Shown here in pieces: positions 33,486 through 42,561 of a stretch of 64,000 bases of DNA (positions are counted from its first letter, which is position 1; every line of letters starts with the position of its first letter). Where the stretch lies: IMG/VR virus record IMGVR_UViG_3300046694_000202, positions 19,430 through 83,429 of that record; one strand, written 5' to 3'. The DNA is from a virus. Made by a program: the position numbers and the translations under genes. The notes beneath the pieces are model-generated. The model was given only the letters and a program-made list of their open reading frames with translations, had not been told where the DNA came from and searched no databases.

Positions 33486-33987
33486 AAAGTACACGGTAGG
33501 CTACGAAGGCGTGCCGTACAAGGTTGGCCGCGACGACTGTTATGGTCTCGCGCGCCGTTGGCTGAAGGACAAGTACGGCGTGACGCTGACCAACTACGCG
33601 CGCCCGTTCGGCTTCGAAGAGGAAGGCCTCAACCTGCTCACGGACTTCTTCCAGAAGGAAGGGTTCGTCATCGTCAGCGTGCCGTTCAACCGGCTCGAAA
33701 TCGGCGATGGTTTGATCATGCGTCTCGCGAACCGCAGCGGGAACCCGAACCACGTCGGCGTCTACGTCGGCAATGGTTACATGCTGCACCACCTGTACAA
33801 CCAGAAGTCAGTGGCCGACCCTCTCACCACGCGATGGACTAGCCGCGTGGTGGACATCTACCGCCACCCTGATGTCACAGCTAAAAATCAGGAGTTGAAT
33901 GCGAAAGTCGACATCTTGAACTTCCTGCCACCGCACTTGAAAGCGAAATATGAACGAGCTTCTGCCGCTATGGAATCCGCAAGTTGA
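33472..33987 (+). CDS. NlpC/P60 peptidase of the tail tip (gpK C-domain-like)
   Basis: 171 residues from MSLYEKYTVGYEG, overlapping the L-like gene by 14 bases. Catalytic cysteine in GRDDCYGLARRW (near 22), histidine in PNHVGVYVGNGYM (near 93), a third polar residue in LHHLYN. NlpC/P60 enzymes cut peptidoglycan cross-links. In lambda this domain follows a JAB domain in one protein (gpK); here the two domains are separate genes in reverse order. Confidence 0.85.
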   Translation: MSLYEKYTVGYEGVPYKVGRDDCYGLARRWLKDKYGVTLTNYARPFGFEEEGLNLLTDFFQKEGFVIVSVPFNRLEIGDGLIMRLANRSGNPNHVGVYVGNGYMLHHLYNQKSVADPLTTRWTSRVVDIYRHPDVTAKNQELNAKVDILNFLPPHLKAKYERASAAMESAS

Positions 33988-34315
33988 GCGCTGCGGTTTC
34001 ATCCTCACCGATGGGTCGATCATCGAGTGTCCTAACGTTGATCTTAACCCTGAGAAATCCTTTGAAATCAGTGTGGATTGCATCGGACAATACGAGGGCC
34101 GCGTGTCAGCCACCTGGCACACGCACCCGAGGACCGGGCCGAACCTATCGGCCGAGGACTATCGGGCCTTCGTGAACTACCCCGACTGGTTTCATTACAT
34201 CGTCGCCGAGAACGAGGTGTGGTGTTACTTCGTGCGGAACAAAGCGGTGATCCTGCTCGATGAAGACGATCTATCTACATGGCTCCCTGAAGGAGCTGCA
34301 TCCGGAGCCGATTAA
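33950..34315 (+). CDS. JAB/MPN metalloprotease-like tail assembly protein
   Basis: 121 residues, MNELLPLWNPQVERCGFILT. Full JAMM motif: TWHTHPRTGPNLSAEDY near 54-70 (HxHP - x - S - xx - D). It corresponds to the N-terminal domain of lambda gpK. It overlaps the NlpC gene by 38 bases and the I-like gene by 56 bases. JAB domains of tail proteins may process or hold the peptidase at the tip. Confidence 0.85.
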   Translation: MNELLPLWNPQVERCGFILTDGSIIECPNVDLNPEKSFEISVDCIGQYEGRVSATWHTHPRTGPNLSAEDYRAFVNYPDWFHYIVAENEVWCYFVRNKAVILLDEDDLSTWLPEGAASGAD

Positions 34316-34895
34316 GGTCCACGCTCAGACGGTGGCCGAAGCGCTCACCATCCTGAAGCAGTACCCCGGCTTCGATGTCGAGAACCCTATCCCGGTGCGC
34401 GTGAAAGGCGTCGAGTGTCGCGACGGGGTCTACGCGCAGACCGAAGAGACCGAGCTGCACGTGTACCCCGCGCTCGCTGGCTCGGGTGGCAACGGCGGCG
34501 TTCTGCAGATCATCATCGGCGCGGTGATGGTCGTGGTCGGCGCCATCATGATGATCTTCCCGGCGACGGCCCCCTACGGCTTTGCCATTGCGATGTCGGG
34601 CGCGATGATGATCTTGGGCGGCATCCTCCAGCTGCTCGCGCCATCCCCGAAGTCGAGCAGCAACTCCAGCCAGTCGCTGTACGTCCCCTCGAATCAGAAC
34701 ACGGTGAAGATCGGCACGCGCATCCCGCTGATCTACGGCCGCGTGCGGCACTTCGGCCACTACCTCTCGTTCAACGTCGACGCGAAGCGTCTCGACGACA
34801 GCACGATGAACCTTGCTGGCTATTGCTCCGGTCGCACCGACGCCAATGGCAACCGCTATTCGTACGGTCAAGATGGCCACTGCCTGCTTGCCTAA
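34260..34895 (+). CDS. Tail assembly protein, gpI-like
   Basis: 211 residues, MKTIYLHGSLKELHPEPIKV, a typical gpI opening with a ubiquitin-like N-terminal domain. Two hydrophobic segments near 80-125 (VLQIIIGAVMVVVGAIMMIF, then FAIAMSGAMMILGGILQLL). A C-terminal part (TRIPLIYGRVRHFG) often seen in I/J junctions. It acts before J in tip assembly. Confidence 0.8.
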   Translation: MKTIYLHGSLKELHPEPIKVHAQTVAEALTILKQYPGFDVENPIPVRVKGVECRDGVYAQTEETELHVYPALAGSGGNGGVLQIIIGAVMVVVGAIMMIFPATAPYGFAIAMSGAMMILGGILQLLAPSPKSSSNSSQSLYVPSNQNTVKIGTRIPLIYGRVRHFGHYLSFNVDAKRLDDSTMNLAGYCSGRTDANGNRYSYGQDGHCLLA

Positions 34896-34907
34896 CCAGA
34901 AGACAAT

Positions 34908-37900
34908 ATGACCGACGCAGTAATTCCCTTCCGTGGGGCGGGCGGTGGCCAGAAGCAGCCGACCCGCACCGACGACAACCTCTTCTCTCGCGACGTAGTC
35001 GAGATCGTCTTTGCCCTCGGCGAAGGCCCGATCCGCGGCCCGGTCGACGGTATGAAGTCGATCTACGTGGGCGGCACGCCCGCGATGTCGCAGGACGGCT
35101 CCACGAATTTCGACAGCTTCAACGTCGGTATCATGCGCGGCCACGCGGGCGATCCGCCGGTCAACTATCGGCTCGGTGGCGAAACCTCGAACACGTCGGT
35201 CGGCGTTCGACTCTTCCAGAACACGTGGGTCTCGCGCACGACCGATGACTCGCTGCGCAACAAGGTTGACCAGCTCCAGGCGCGGATTCTCTTCAACACG
35301 CTGTACAAGTCCAACGACGATGGCACGTTCAACAACACCGCGTCGTTCGAACTCCAGTATCGCCAGTCGACCAACCCGAACTGGTCAGCGGTCAACGGTG
35401 GCACGATCAACGTCACAGGCAAGACCACGGCTGGCTATGTGGTCGACTATGTGTGGGACGTGCCGCGCGTGAATGACACGTGGGTCATCCGCGTGAAAAA
35501 GAACAACCCGGATTCGAGCAACACCGACTTCTGTGACTTTAGCTGGGAGAGCTTTCAGGAAGTCACGAAGGGCAACCGCACGTACGACCGCGTGGCCCTC
35601 ATGCACATCGTCGCGCTCGCGACGAGCCAGTTCTCGTCGGTGCCCGACATCGGCATCGATCTGGACGGTCTCGAGATTTTGGTCCCGACGAACTACAACC
35701 CCGACGCGCACGCAACCGCTGGCACGTGGGATGGCTCCTTCAAGCAGGCGTGGACGAACAATCCGGCGTGGATCCTGTACGACCTCATCATGAACACGAG
35801 CTACGGGCTGCGGAAATATTACCCGTGGCTCACGTGCAACCGCTTCGACTTCTACGACGCGGCAGCATGGTGCGACGCGCCTGTCCCGAACGGTGTGGGT
35901 GGCTCGCAGCCGCGCTACACGTTCAGCATGGTCGTCAAGGACCAGCAGTCGGGCCTCGACATGCTCCAATACGTGGCGGGTTCCTTCGGCGCGTGCATCT
36001 TCGATGACGCGACGGGAACGGTGCATCTGCGCGTGGACAAGTGGGAAGAGCCGTCTATGCTCTTCACCCCAGAGAACGTGACCCCGGAAGGCTTCGCCTA
36101 CACGTTCTCGGACATGAGCACTCGATACAACGACATCGAGGTCAAGTTCGTGAACCCGGACCTGGACTGGCAGCAGGACATCCGGCCCGCGCGCAATCAG
36201 GATCACATCAATCTCAACGGCAGCATCCCACTCTCCTTTGACGCCATCGGCTGCACGAACGAGCACGAAGCACTGCGCCGCGCCTACTATCGCCTCGTCA
36301 CGGCCACGACGGAAGTCGCGACGGTGCAGTTCACGACCACGCGCCTCGGCGTGCTGCTCGACCCCTTCAAGCCGATCTACGTCGCCGACCCGGTGACGGG
36401 CTGGGCCGAGAGCGGCCGGATCAAGTCGATCATCAACGGCAAGATCAACCTGCGCGACCCGATCTACTTCACGAGCAACCAGAACTACACGCTGAAGCTG
36501 CAGACCACCACGGGCATCTCGACGTTCACTGTGAACCCCGGCATGATCGGCTCGGTGTATGCGCTCAACATCGTGTCTGGCATCGTGCCGGCGAACGTGC
36601 CTGATCGCTCGGTGTTCTCGCTGGAGGACACAGGTGGCTTCGGTCTGTCGAAGCCGTTCCGTGTGATCTCGGTGGAGCCGGCCGACAACAGCCCGAACGC
36701 ATACTCGGTCACCGCTGTTGAGATGAACATCAACAAGCAGTGGGCCGCAGACAACTGCATCCCGATCGGCTCGGTCCCGTACTCGTTCAAGAACCCGCTG
36801 ATTCCGCCGCCGCCGAGCAACCTCGTCTGCGAGTCGGGCACGGACATGCTGCTGCTCGGGCAAGACGGCTCGATCATGGCGCGGATCTTCGCCCACTGGG
36901 ATCCGCCCGGTAGCGCGCTGGTCGACCGCTACATCATCCGCTGGAAGGAAAGCCTCCAGAACACGTGGTTCGAGACGAACTCCACGGGCGAGAGCGTCAT
37001 CCTCGCACCGTGCAAGACCGGCACGACCTACGACATCGTGATCGAGGCGGTGAGCGCGTTCGGCTATCGCAGCTCGCAGCTGCAGCTCTGGAACTATAAG
37101 TGCGTCGGCAAGGACCAGCCGCCGAGCAACGTGAAGAACTTCCGCTTCACGCGCCGCGCGCTCGACATCCTGCTGACGTGGGATGCGATCCCTGACTTGG
37201 ACCGCTTCGGCTACGAGCTGCGCCTTGGCTCCACGTGGGACACCGCGAAGGTGCTCGTGACCGACTACGCGGCCACGCAGTTCGCCTGGACGACGGACAC
37301 GGGCGGCAGCTACAACTTCCTGATCCGCGCGAAGGACACGTCGGGCAACCTGTCGCTGCAAGCGACGATCTGCTCGGCGCTGCTCACCGGCCCGTCGCCG
37401 GTTGGCGGCGTCATCGCGATCCAGTCGGGCAACCGCGTGGACTTGCGCTGGGATCCGAACCCCGAGGACAACATCCTCGACTACGAGATCCGCGAAGGCT
37501 CGACGTGGGCCACCGGCATCTTCTTGGCGAAGGTCAAGTCGACGAGCTACAGCGTGACCGCTGGTTCGTCTGGCACGCGCCTCTTCTGGCTCAAGGCCAT
37601 CGCCTCACCGGGGATCTACTCCGACAAGGCGACGTTCGTCACGACCGACATCGCGAAGTCCGACAACACGAACATCATCTACACCACAGACGAAGTGGTG
37701 AACCAGTTCGCCGGCACGAAGTACAACATGGTCACCTACGGCCCCGCGCAGCTGCGGATGGACGACGGCAAGGCCAAGTCGGAATACATGTTCTCGGTCG
37801 CGCTCGCGGACGTGTTCAAGGCACAGAACTCGCTGTTCATCGGCCTGGACGCGATCGTCGACGACAAGACGACCTGGGCGCAATCGACCTATCCTTGGAA

Positions 37901-38492
37901 AGACCCGCAAGCGAACAAGGGCTGGACGACCCCTGGCGACGTGGCGTCGATCAAGTACTCGATCCAGATCTCGATGTCGACGGGCAACCCGACCGGCGTG
38001 CTGTACCAGTGGCGCATGGACAACACGCTGACTTACGCGGGCGTTGGCGAAGATGGCTCGGTCACCGAAAGCCAGACGGTCACGTACAAACCGAGCAAGT
38101 ACGGCGCCGGACTCTACTGTCAAGTCGCCCCGCTGCAACCGCTGCCGACGAAGGTCACGTTCAGCACCAACGTGCCGAACATCTTCAGCACCACGTTCTG
38201 GATCCTGCCGGATGACCTGACCGACAAGGTGTTCATGACGGTGGTCGGCCGTGACGGGAAGTTCATCAAGCTCGGCTACACCGCCGCCACCCTGTCGCTG
38301 TATGCGATCGACAACGATGGCACGAAAGTCTCGATGCCGATCGGTCTCGCAGTGGGCGAGCGCTTCCTCGTCGGTCTGTCGCAAGACACGAACGATCGCC
38401 GGATCTACTTCGCGAAGGAAAGCGGCGCGTGGTATCGCGCGTCGATCGCCAAGGGTGGAATCGGCGCTGGCGTCCAAGTCAAACTCTACTGA
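34908..38492 (+). CDS. Tail tip / host-specificity protein, gpJ-like
   Basis: 1194 residues. The first 600 residues show the J-type central tail hub (PFRGAGGGQKQPTRTDDNLF, VVEIVFALGEGPIRGPVDG). From about 630 to 910 there are three fibronectin type III-like repeats (PPPPSNLVCESG; PPSNVKNFRFTRRALDILLTW; GPSPVGGVIAIQSGNRVDLRW). The C-terminal 200 residues look like a lectin or LamG-type domain, probably the receptor-binding part. It determines host recognition. Confidence 0.9.
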   Translation: MTDAVIPFRGAGGGQKQPTRTDDNLFSRDVVEIVFALGEGPIRGPVDGMKSIYVGGTPAMSQDGSTNFDSFNVGIMRGHAGDPPVNYRLGGETSNTSVGVRLFQNTWVSRTTDDSLRNKVDQLQARILFNTLYKSNDDGTFNNTASFELQYRQSTNPNWSAVNGGTINVTGKTTAGYVVDYVWDVPRVNDTWVIRVKKNNPDSSNTDFCDFSWESFQEVTKGNRTYDRVALMHIVALATSQFSSVPDIGIDLDGLEILVPTNYNPDAHATAGTWDGSFKQAWTNNPAWILYDLIMNTSYGLRKYYPWLTCNRFDFYDAAAWCDAPVPNGVGGSQPRYTFSMVVKDQQSGLDMLQYVAGSFGACIFDDATGTVHLRVDKWEEPSMLFTPENVTPEGFAYTFSDMSTRYNDIEVKFVNPDLDWQQDIRPARNQDHINLNGSIPLSFDAIGCTNEHEALRRAYYRLVTATTEVATVQFTTTRLGVLLDPFKPIYVADPVTGWAESGRIKSIINGKINLRDPIYFTSNQNYTLKLQTTTGISTFTVNPGMIGSVYALNIVSGIVPANVPDRSVFSLEDTGGFGLSKPFRVISVEPADNSPNAYSVTAVEMNINKQWAADNCIPIGSVPYSFKNPLIPPPPSNLVCESGTDMLLLGQDGSIMARIFAHWDPPGSALVDRYIIRWKESLQNTWFETNSTGESVILAPCKTGTTYDIVIEAVSAFGYRSSQLQLWNYKCVGKDQPPSNVKNFRFTRRALDILLTWDAIPDLDRFGYELRLGSTWDTAKVLVTDYAATQFAWTTDTGGSYNFLIRAKDTSGNLSLQATICSALLTGPSPVGGVIAIQSGNRVDLRWDPNPEDNILDYEIREGSTWATGIFLAKVKSTSYSVTAGSSGTRLFWLKAIASPGIYSDKATFVTTDIAKSDNTNIIYTTDEVVNQFAGTKYNMVTYGPAQLRMDDGKAKSEYMFSVALADVFKAQNSLFIGLDAIVDDKTTWAQSTYPWKDPQANKGWTTPGDVASIKYSIQISMSTGNPTGVLYQWRMDNTLTYAGVGEDGSVTESQTVTYKPSKYGAGLYCQVAPLQPLPTKVTFSTNVPNIFSTTFWILPDDLTDKVFMTVVGRDGKFIKLGYTAATLSLYAIDNDGTKVSMPIGLAVGERFLVGLSQDTNDRRIYFAKESGAWYRASIAKGGIGAGVQVKLY

Positions 38493-38494
38493 TC

Positions 38495-38962
38495 ATGCCG
38501 CATACCATCTCCGACATCACCTTCAAGTCGACCGTGCTCGACGACGACAGCTTCGTGAAGAAGGTCAACTACGACGCCCCGGAGGGGTTCTCCCCCTTCC
38601 AGAACTTCTTCGCGGGCGACTACACGTACAAGAACGCGATCTTCCGGCTCGGGATGGAGTCGGAAGCAGGCGACCGCGGCATCATCAACAAGCTGCAGCT
38701 GGTGGTCGACGTGCCCGACATCTTCGACCGTGGCCTCACGATCGTGAACACGGCCGGCATCATCCGCGTGTTCTTCAACCGCCCTTTTCACATCCCGCCC
38801 ACGATGGTCGTGGCGGTGGAAAGCGCGAGCGACGCCTGCGTGGCGCGCGTGGTTTCCGGAGCGCTCGGGGTCACAAAGACCTACTTCGACTGCTATCTCG
38901 AACGCACGAGCGACAAAGCGAAGATCACCGGAGCGTTGACGTGGGCCGCGCACGCCTACTAA
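38495..38962 (+). CDS. Small tail-tip or fibre-associated protein, 155 aa
   Basis: MPHTISDITFKSTVLDDDSF; start two bases after the J stop. Beta-rich, with VVDVPDIFDRGLTIVNTAG and PPTMVVAVESASD. It may cap or extend the tip fibre, or bind receptors. Not assigned to a family. Confidence 0.65.
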   Translation: MPHTISDITFKSTVLDDDSFVKKVNYDAPEGFSPFQNFFAGDYTYKNAIFRLGMESEAGDRGIINKLQLVVDVPDIFDRGLTIVNTAGIIRVFFNRPFHIPPTMVVAVESASDACVARVVSGALGVTKTYFDCYLERTSDKAKITGALTWAAHAY

Positions 38963-38968
38963 AACTCC

Positions 38969-38997
38969 TGGGCTGCGCTGGCCCGCGCCCGTAAAAT
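38969..38997 (+). promoter_or_regulatory. Candidate late promoter before the Hint fibre gene
   Basis: TGGGCT - 17 bases - TAAAAT; AAAACTC ... CCCGTAAAAT matches the context of the sites at 16224 and 43066, but the -35 is weak. Confidence 0.35.
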
Positions 38998-39022
38998 CCG
39001 GATAGCTTAAGGACACCACACC

Positions 39023-40507
39023 ATGCAGAATTACACCCAGATTCCGGACAGCCAGCGGATCTCCGATTCGCTGCTGCCGCTCCTGAATAACGACCAGACC
39101 GGGATCTCGCGCAACGCCGGGGACAACTACCCGACCATCGGTCTCGTCGTGGGGATGCCCTACTACAGCACGAGCCAGAACAAGCTGTTCCGCCTGTCGA
39201 GCCTGTCACCGCTCACGTGGGTGGTCGAGATCGACTACAACCGGCCGTACGCGTATCAGGATAGCGTCGATGCTGCAAACGCAAACGCCAACGGGCGCGT
39301 GTCGCGGGCCGGCGACATCATGTCGGGCTTCCTCACGCTGAGCGGCGACCCGACCGCCGCGCTGCACGCCGCGTCGAAACGGTACGTCGATGCGCAGACC
39401 ACCGTCGCGATCAACAGCGCGAACTCGCGCGTCTCGCGCGGCGGCGACAGCATGTCTGGTTTCCTGACGCTGTACACCGACCCGCAGCAGCCCTACCACG
39501 CCGCGACGAAGAACTACGTCGACGTGTACATCAACAGCTTGGCGGGCAGCAAGCTCGCGAAGAACGGCGACACGCTCGGCGAAGTGTTCAACAACGGCTG
39601 GTATCGCTCAAACGGCGCGGTGGGCTGGTACAACCAGACGTATGGTGGCGGCATCTTCCAGAACCAGGGGGGCTACGTCAGCACCTTTGGCGGCACAGGC
39701 TTCCTGACTCCGTGGCACACGCTCGAAGTGAACACGGGCGGCATCTGGACGGCGCGCTACGGCTGGCTCGAAAACCGGTTCGCGGACAAGAGCGCCGAGG
39801 GCAGCTTCAACTCGTGCGGCACGCTGAACAACTCGACGAACCCGACCGTGGTCCCCGGCTCGTTCTATCTCCAGGCGAGCGGCCGTCAGGTGCAGCTCGT
39901 GCGTACCTTCGGCAACTGCAACTGCAACTGCGCCTGCACGTGCTTCCCCGCAGGCACGCGGATCCTGATGGGCGACAAGAAGACGTGGCGCGCGGTCGAG
40001 ACGCTGCAGGTCGGCGAGATCGTCATGACCCCGACCGGCCCCGAGCCGATCCTTGAGATCGAGACGCCGTACCTTGGCTCGCGCAAGATGTGCATGTTCG
40101 CCGACGGCTCGCTGAAGTGGACCGATGACCACGCGTTCTGGACGCGCCGCGACGGCGTGCAGGGATTCTCGGTGGTCGACAAGGACTCGTTCATGAACGG
40201 CGTCGAGGCGGGTCTCGTGAAGGGCCTGAAGAACCACGACGACCTGCTGGTGATGAACGACCGCCTGGACGAGTTCGCGCACCTTGAGGGCTGGAAGAAG
40301 AAGCGCGTGTTCCGCTACACGCAGCCGGCCGAAACGAAGGTCTATCTGCCGATCGTCGGTGGCTCGCACATGATCATCGCTGAAGGCTTCGTCGTCAGCG
40401 CGGGCATGGACGAAGAGACGTTCGACTACAAATCGCTGGACTGGAAGGGCATGGACATCGCTCACCAGCCAATCAACCGTGAGGCGTTCTTCGATGCTCG
40501 TTCATAA
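39023..40507 (+). CDS. Tail fibre with cysteine comb and C-terminal Hint domain
   Basis: 494 residues. Residues 1-90 look like an attachment domain. Two phage-fibre repeats follow (GDIMSGFLTLSGDPTAALHA; GDSMSGFLTLYTDPQQPYHA) with KYVD-type ends, then a Gly-rich shaft to about 295. Residues 299-307 are CNCNCACTC, five cysteines in every second position. The last, C307, is position 1 of a Hint domain (CFPAGTRILMGD, block A; TDDHAFWTRR, block B; IIAEGFVVSA at the end). The domain lacks the C-terminal His-Asn and extein of a splicing intein, so cleavage or ester/thioester transfer is more likely than splicing. Overlaps the 235-residue gene. Confidence 0.85.
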   Translation: MQNYTQIPDSQRISDSLLPLLNNDQTGISRNAGDNYPTIGLVVGMPYYSTSQNKLFRLSSLSPLTWVVEIDYNRPYAYQDSVDAANANANGRVSRAGDIMSGFLTLSGDPTAALHAASKRYVDAQTTVAINSANSRVSRGGDSMSGFLTLYTDPQQPYHAATKNYVDVYINSLAGSKLAKNGDTLGEVFNNGWYRSNGAVGWYNQTYGGGIFQNQGGYVSTFGGTGFLTPWHTLEVNTGGIWTARYGWLENRFADKSAEGSFNSCGTLNNSTNPTVVPGSFYLQASGRQVQLVRTFGNCNCNCACTCFPAGTRILMGDKKTWRAVETLQVGEIVMTPTGPEPILEIETPYLGSRKMCMFADGSLKWTDDHAFWTRRDGVQGFSVVDKDSFMNGVEAGLVKGLKNHDDLLVMNDRLDEFAHLEGWKKKRVFRYTQPAETKVYLPIVGGSHMIIAEGFVVSAGMDEETFDYKSLDWKGMDIAHQPINREAFFDARS

Positions 40508-41201
40508 AAGCCTGATCCCCACGGATCTCACCGAAGAGGAAGCGCAGCAGACCGTTGACATCGTCAACGTTCTGCCGGTCGGCAACGGCTTCACGATGCA
40601 GTGCGCGTCGCTGAGCCTCTACTGGCAGTTCAATCTCGACCTCGTCAAGTACGGCAACGACGTGATGTACCTGTGTCGTACCCGTACCAACCAGTGGGTC
40701 GTGATGTGGGCCACGGATCTGCACGAGTCGAAGGACAGCTTTTCCTCGGCTATGCTGCGCAAGAACGTGGATGAGTTCAAACCAGTGGTGATGATCGGCA
40801 TCAACGCGGACAAGACCGACTACACCGCCCTCTTCTTCTGCAACTCGCGCGAACCTAACAACCCGAATCCCCAGGTTGATGACGCCGCCGAGAGTGGTGA
40901 CATGACGATGAAGCGGTTGATGCCATCGATCGAGCCGTTGTTGCAACGTCATTGGGCCAAGCACAAGCTGCTCAAGGACACGAAAACGAACGACTCATTG
41001 GCCGCTCTGGAGGCCCAAGTGGACCTGCTCACGAGCTGGCTGCTGATGCTCCTGCCCCTGCAGGCCGACAAGCTCCAAAGACTCCTTGACGTTGGCGTGC
41101 TGACGTTGAAAGATAGTGACGTAGCCCTGGATGACGTGGTCGCATTTAAAAGCGCACTCCGTGAAAGGCAGGCGCTTTACCTCGCGACTATCGGCAAATG
41201 A
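40494..41201 (+). CDS. Unknown 235-aa protein between Hint fibre and radical SAM enzyme
   Basis: Start MLVHKSLIPTDLTEEEAQQT, overlapping the Hint gene by 14 bases and the rSAM gene by ATGA. Residues 1-130 are alpha/beta, with cysteines at MQCASLS, YLCRTRT and FFCNSRE. Residues 155-235 are helical (LLPLQADKLQRLLDVGVLTL). Lying between a possible substrate and a possible modifying enzyme, it may be a chaperone, partner or second substrate. No family recognised. Confidence 0.65.
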   Translation: MLVHKSLIPTDLTEEEAQQTVDIVNVLPVGNGFTMQCASLSLYWQFNLDLVKYGNDVMYLCRTRTNQWVVMWATDLHESKDSFSSAMLRKNVDEFKPVVMIGINADKTDYTALFFCNSREPNNPNPQVDDAAESGDMTMKRLMPSIEPLLQRHWAKHKLLKDTKTNDSLAALEAQVDLLTSWLLMLLPLQADKLQRLLDVGVLTLKDSDVALDDVVAFKSALRERQALYLATIGK

Positions 41202-42559
41202 CAACCTTCGTTCTCAAGACGCTCGACGCTAACAACGTCGAGCGTCGGTTTTTCTACAACAACATGCGCAGCACGCTGGTCGAGGCACAGACCGGCCGCT
41301 CGGTGATTCCGACTCGAGCCGCAGACACCCCGCAAAGCCCCGCCCAGCAAGACTTCCGCAAATCGAAAACGATCCGGACGCTGAAGATCCAGCTCGGTCT
41401 CTCGTGTAATTACAGCTGCGATTACTGCTCGCAGCGCTTCGTGCCGCACGACGAGCCGACTGGCCCCTACTCCGTCGACCACTTCATCTCGCGCTTGAGC
41501 TGGAACGCCTCGCTCGCCGACGATGCCACGATCGAGTTCTGGGGTGGCGAGCCGCTGGTCTACTGGAAGACGCTGGTCCCGCTGGTCGAGCAGCTGCGCA
41601 TCCGCTACCCCGCGCTCACGTTCCGCATGATCACGAACGGCTCGCTGCTGGACCCGATGAAGGCGAGCTGGCTGATCACGAACGGCTTCCACATCGGCAT
41701 CAGCCACGACGGTCCTGGCCAGCACGTGCGCGGCCCCGATCCGCTCGATGATCCGGAGAAGCGCGAGGCGATCCTCATGCTGTACCGGCGCCTGCGTCCG
41801 CTCGGCCGTATCAGTTTCAACGCGATGCTGCACTCGCAAAATACGTCGCGCGCGGCGATCCAGCAGTTCTTCGTGAAGCTCACGGGCGACGAGGAAGTGC
41901 CGGTCGGTGAAGGCATGTTCGTCGATGCCTACGATGAAGGTGGCCGGGGCATGTCTTTCCTTGACGCCGCGGATCACGTCGAATATCGTCGCAAGGCGTT
42001 CACCGAGCTGAAGTCTGGGCTGGCCCTCAACTTCGGATCGGTGACCGAAAAGATTCACGACTTTGCAGAGTCAGTCGCCACGGGTCGGCCGGCGTCTACC
42101 GTAGGGCAGAAGTGCGGTTCCGATCGCGCGGACACCCTCACGGTGACACTGACAGGCGACGTTCTCACTTGCCAAAACGTCTCGGCTGTTTCCGTTGCCC
42201 CGAACGGGAAGAGCCACCGCGCTGGCAATTGGGACGAAATGGATCAGGTGCGGGTCGCCTCCTCGCGCCACTGGTCGACTCGTGAGCACTGTTCGAGCTG
42301 CCCGGTCGTGCAATTGTGCAAGGGCAGCTGCATGTTCCTCGAAGGCGATCTCTGGAATGTCACGTGCGATACGGCCTACAGCGATAACGTCGTGTTCCTC
42401 GCGACCGCCCTTCTGGAGCTGACCGGCTGCACCCTGCAACGCATCGAGCCGATGACTGGCTCGTTGCCTGAGCACCGCCAGGACGTTTTCACGCCACTGG
42501 CGAAAAAGAGCGGGACCACCACCCCGCGCAAAATCATACGGATCAACACGGAAAAGTAA
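41198..42559 (+). CDS. Radical SAM-SPASM peptide-modifying enzyme
   Basis: 453 residues. C70xxxC74xxC77 (LSCNYSCDYC) binds the SAM [4Fe-4S] cluster; GGEP at 116-119 binds SAM. The C-terminal SPASM domain is complete: C306-x13-G-x4-C325, then C365-xx-C368-x5-C374-x3-C378-x11-C390, for two auxiliary clusters. This layout is found in anaerobic sulfatase maturases and in enzymes that form thioether or carbon cross-links in ribosomal peptides. Queuosine-type QueE is excluded by the SPASM domain and length. In a tail-fibre operon, the cysteine-rich fibre is the natural suspected substrate. Residues 1-60 are not assigned. Confidence 0.9.
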   Translation: MTTFVLKTLDANNVERRFFYNNMRSTLVEAQTGRSVIPTRAADTPQSPAQQDFRKSKTIRTLKIQLGLSCNYSCDYCSQRFVPHDEPTGPYSVDHFISRLSWNASLADDATIEFWGGEPLVYWKTLVPLVEQLRIRYPALTFRMITNGSLLDPMKASWLITNGFHIGISHDGPGQHVRGPDPLDDPEKREAILMLYRRLRPLGRISFNAMLHSQNTSRAAIQQFFVKLTGDEEVPVGEGMFVDAYDEGGRGMSFLDAADHVEYRRKAFTELKSGLALNFGSVTEKIHDFAESVATGRPASTVGQKCGSDRADTLTVTLTGDVLTCQNVSAVSVAPNGKSHRAGNWDEMDQVRVASSRHWSTREHCSSCPVVQLCKGSCMFLEGDLWNVTCDTAYSDNVVFLATALLELTGCTLQRIEPMTGSLPEHRQDVFTPLAKKSGTTTPRKIIRINTEK

Positions 42560-42561
42560 TC

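Noticed and set aside
39023-40507. Splicing intein in the tail fibre
   Set aside because: The C-terminal His-Asn and a following extein are missing; the protein ends shortly after the Hint fold, so protein splicing is unlikely.
41198-42559. rSAM enzyme as QueE (7-deazaguanine DNA modification)
   Set aside because: QueE is about half the length and lacks SPASM; no other queuosine or preQ0 gene in the window.
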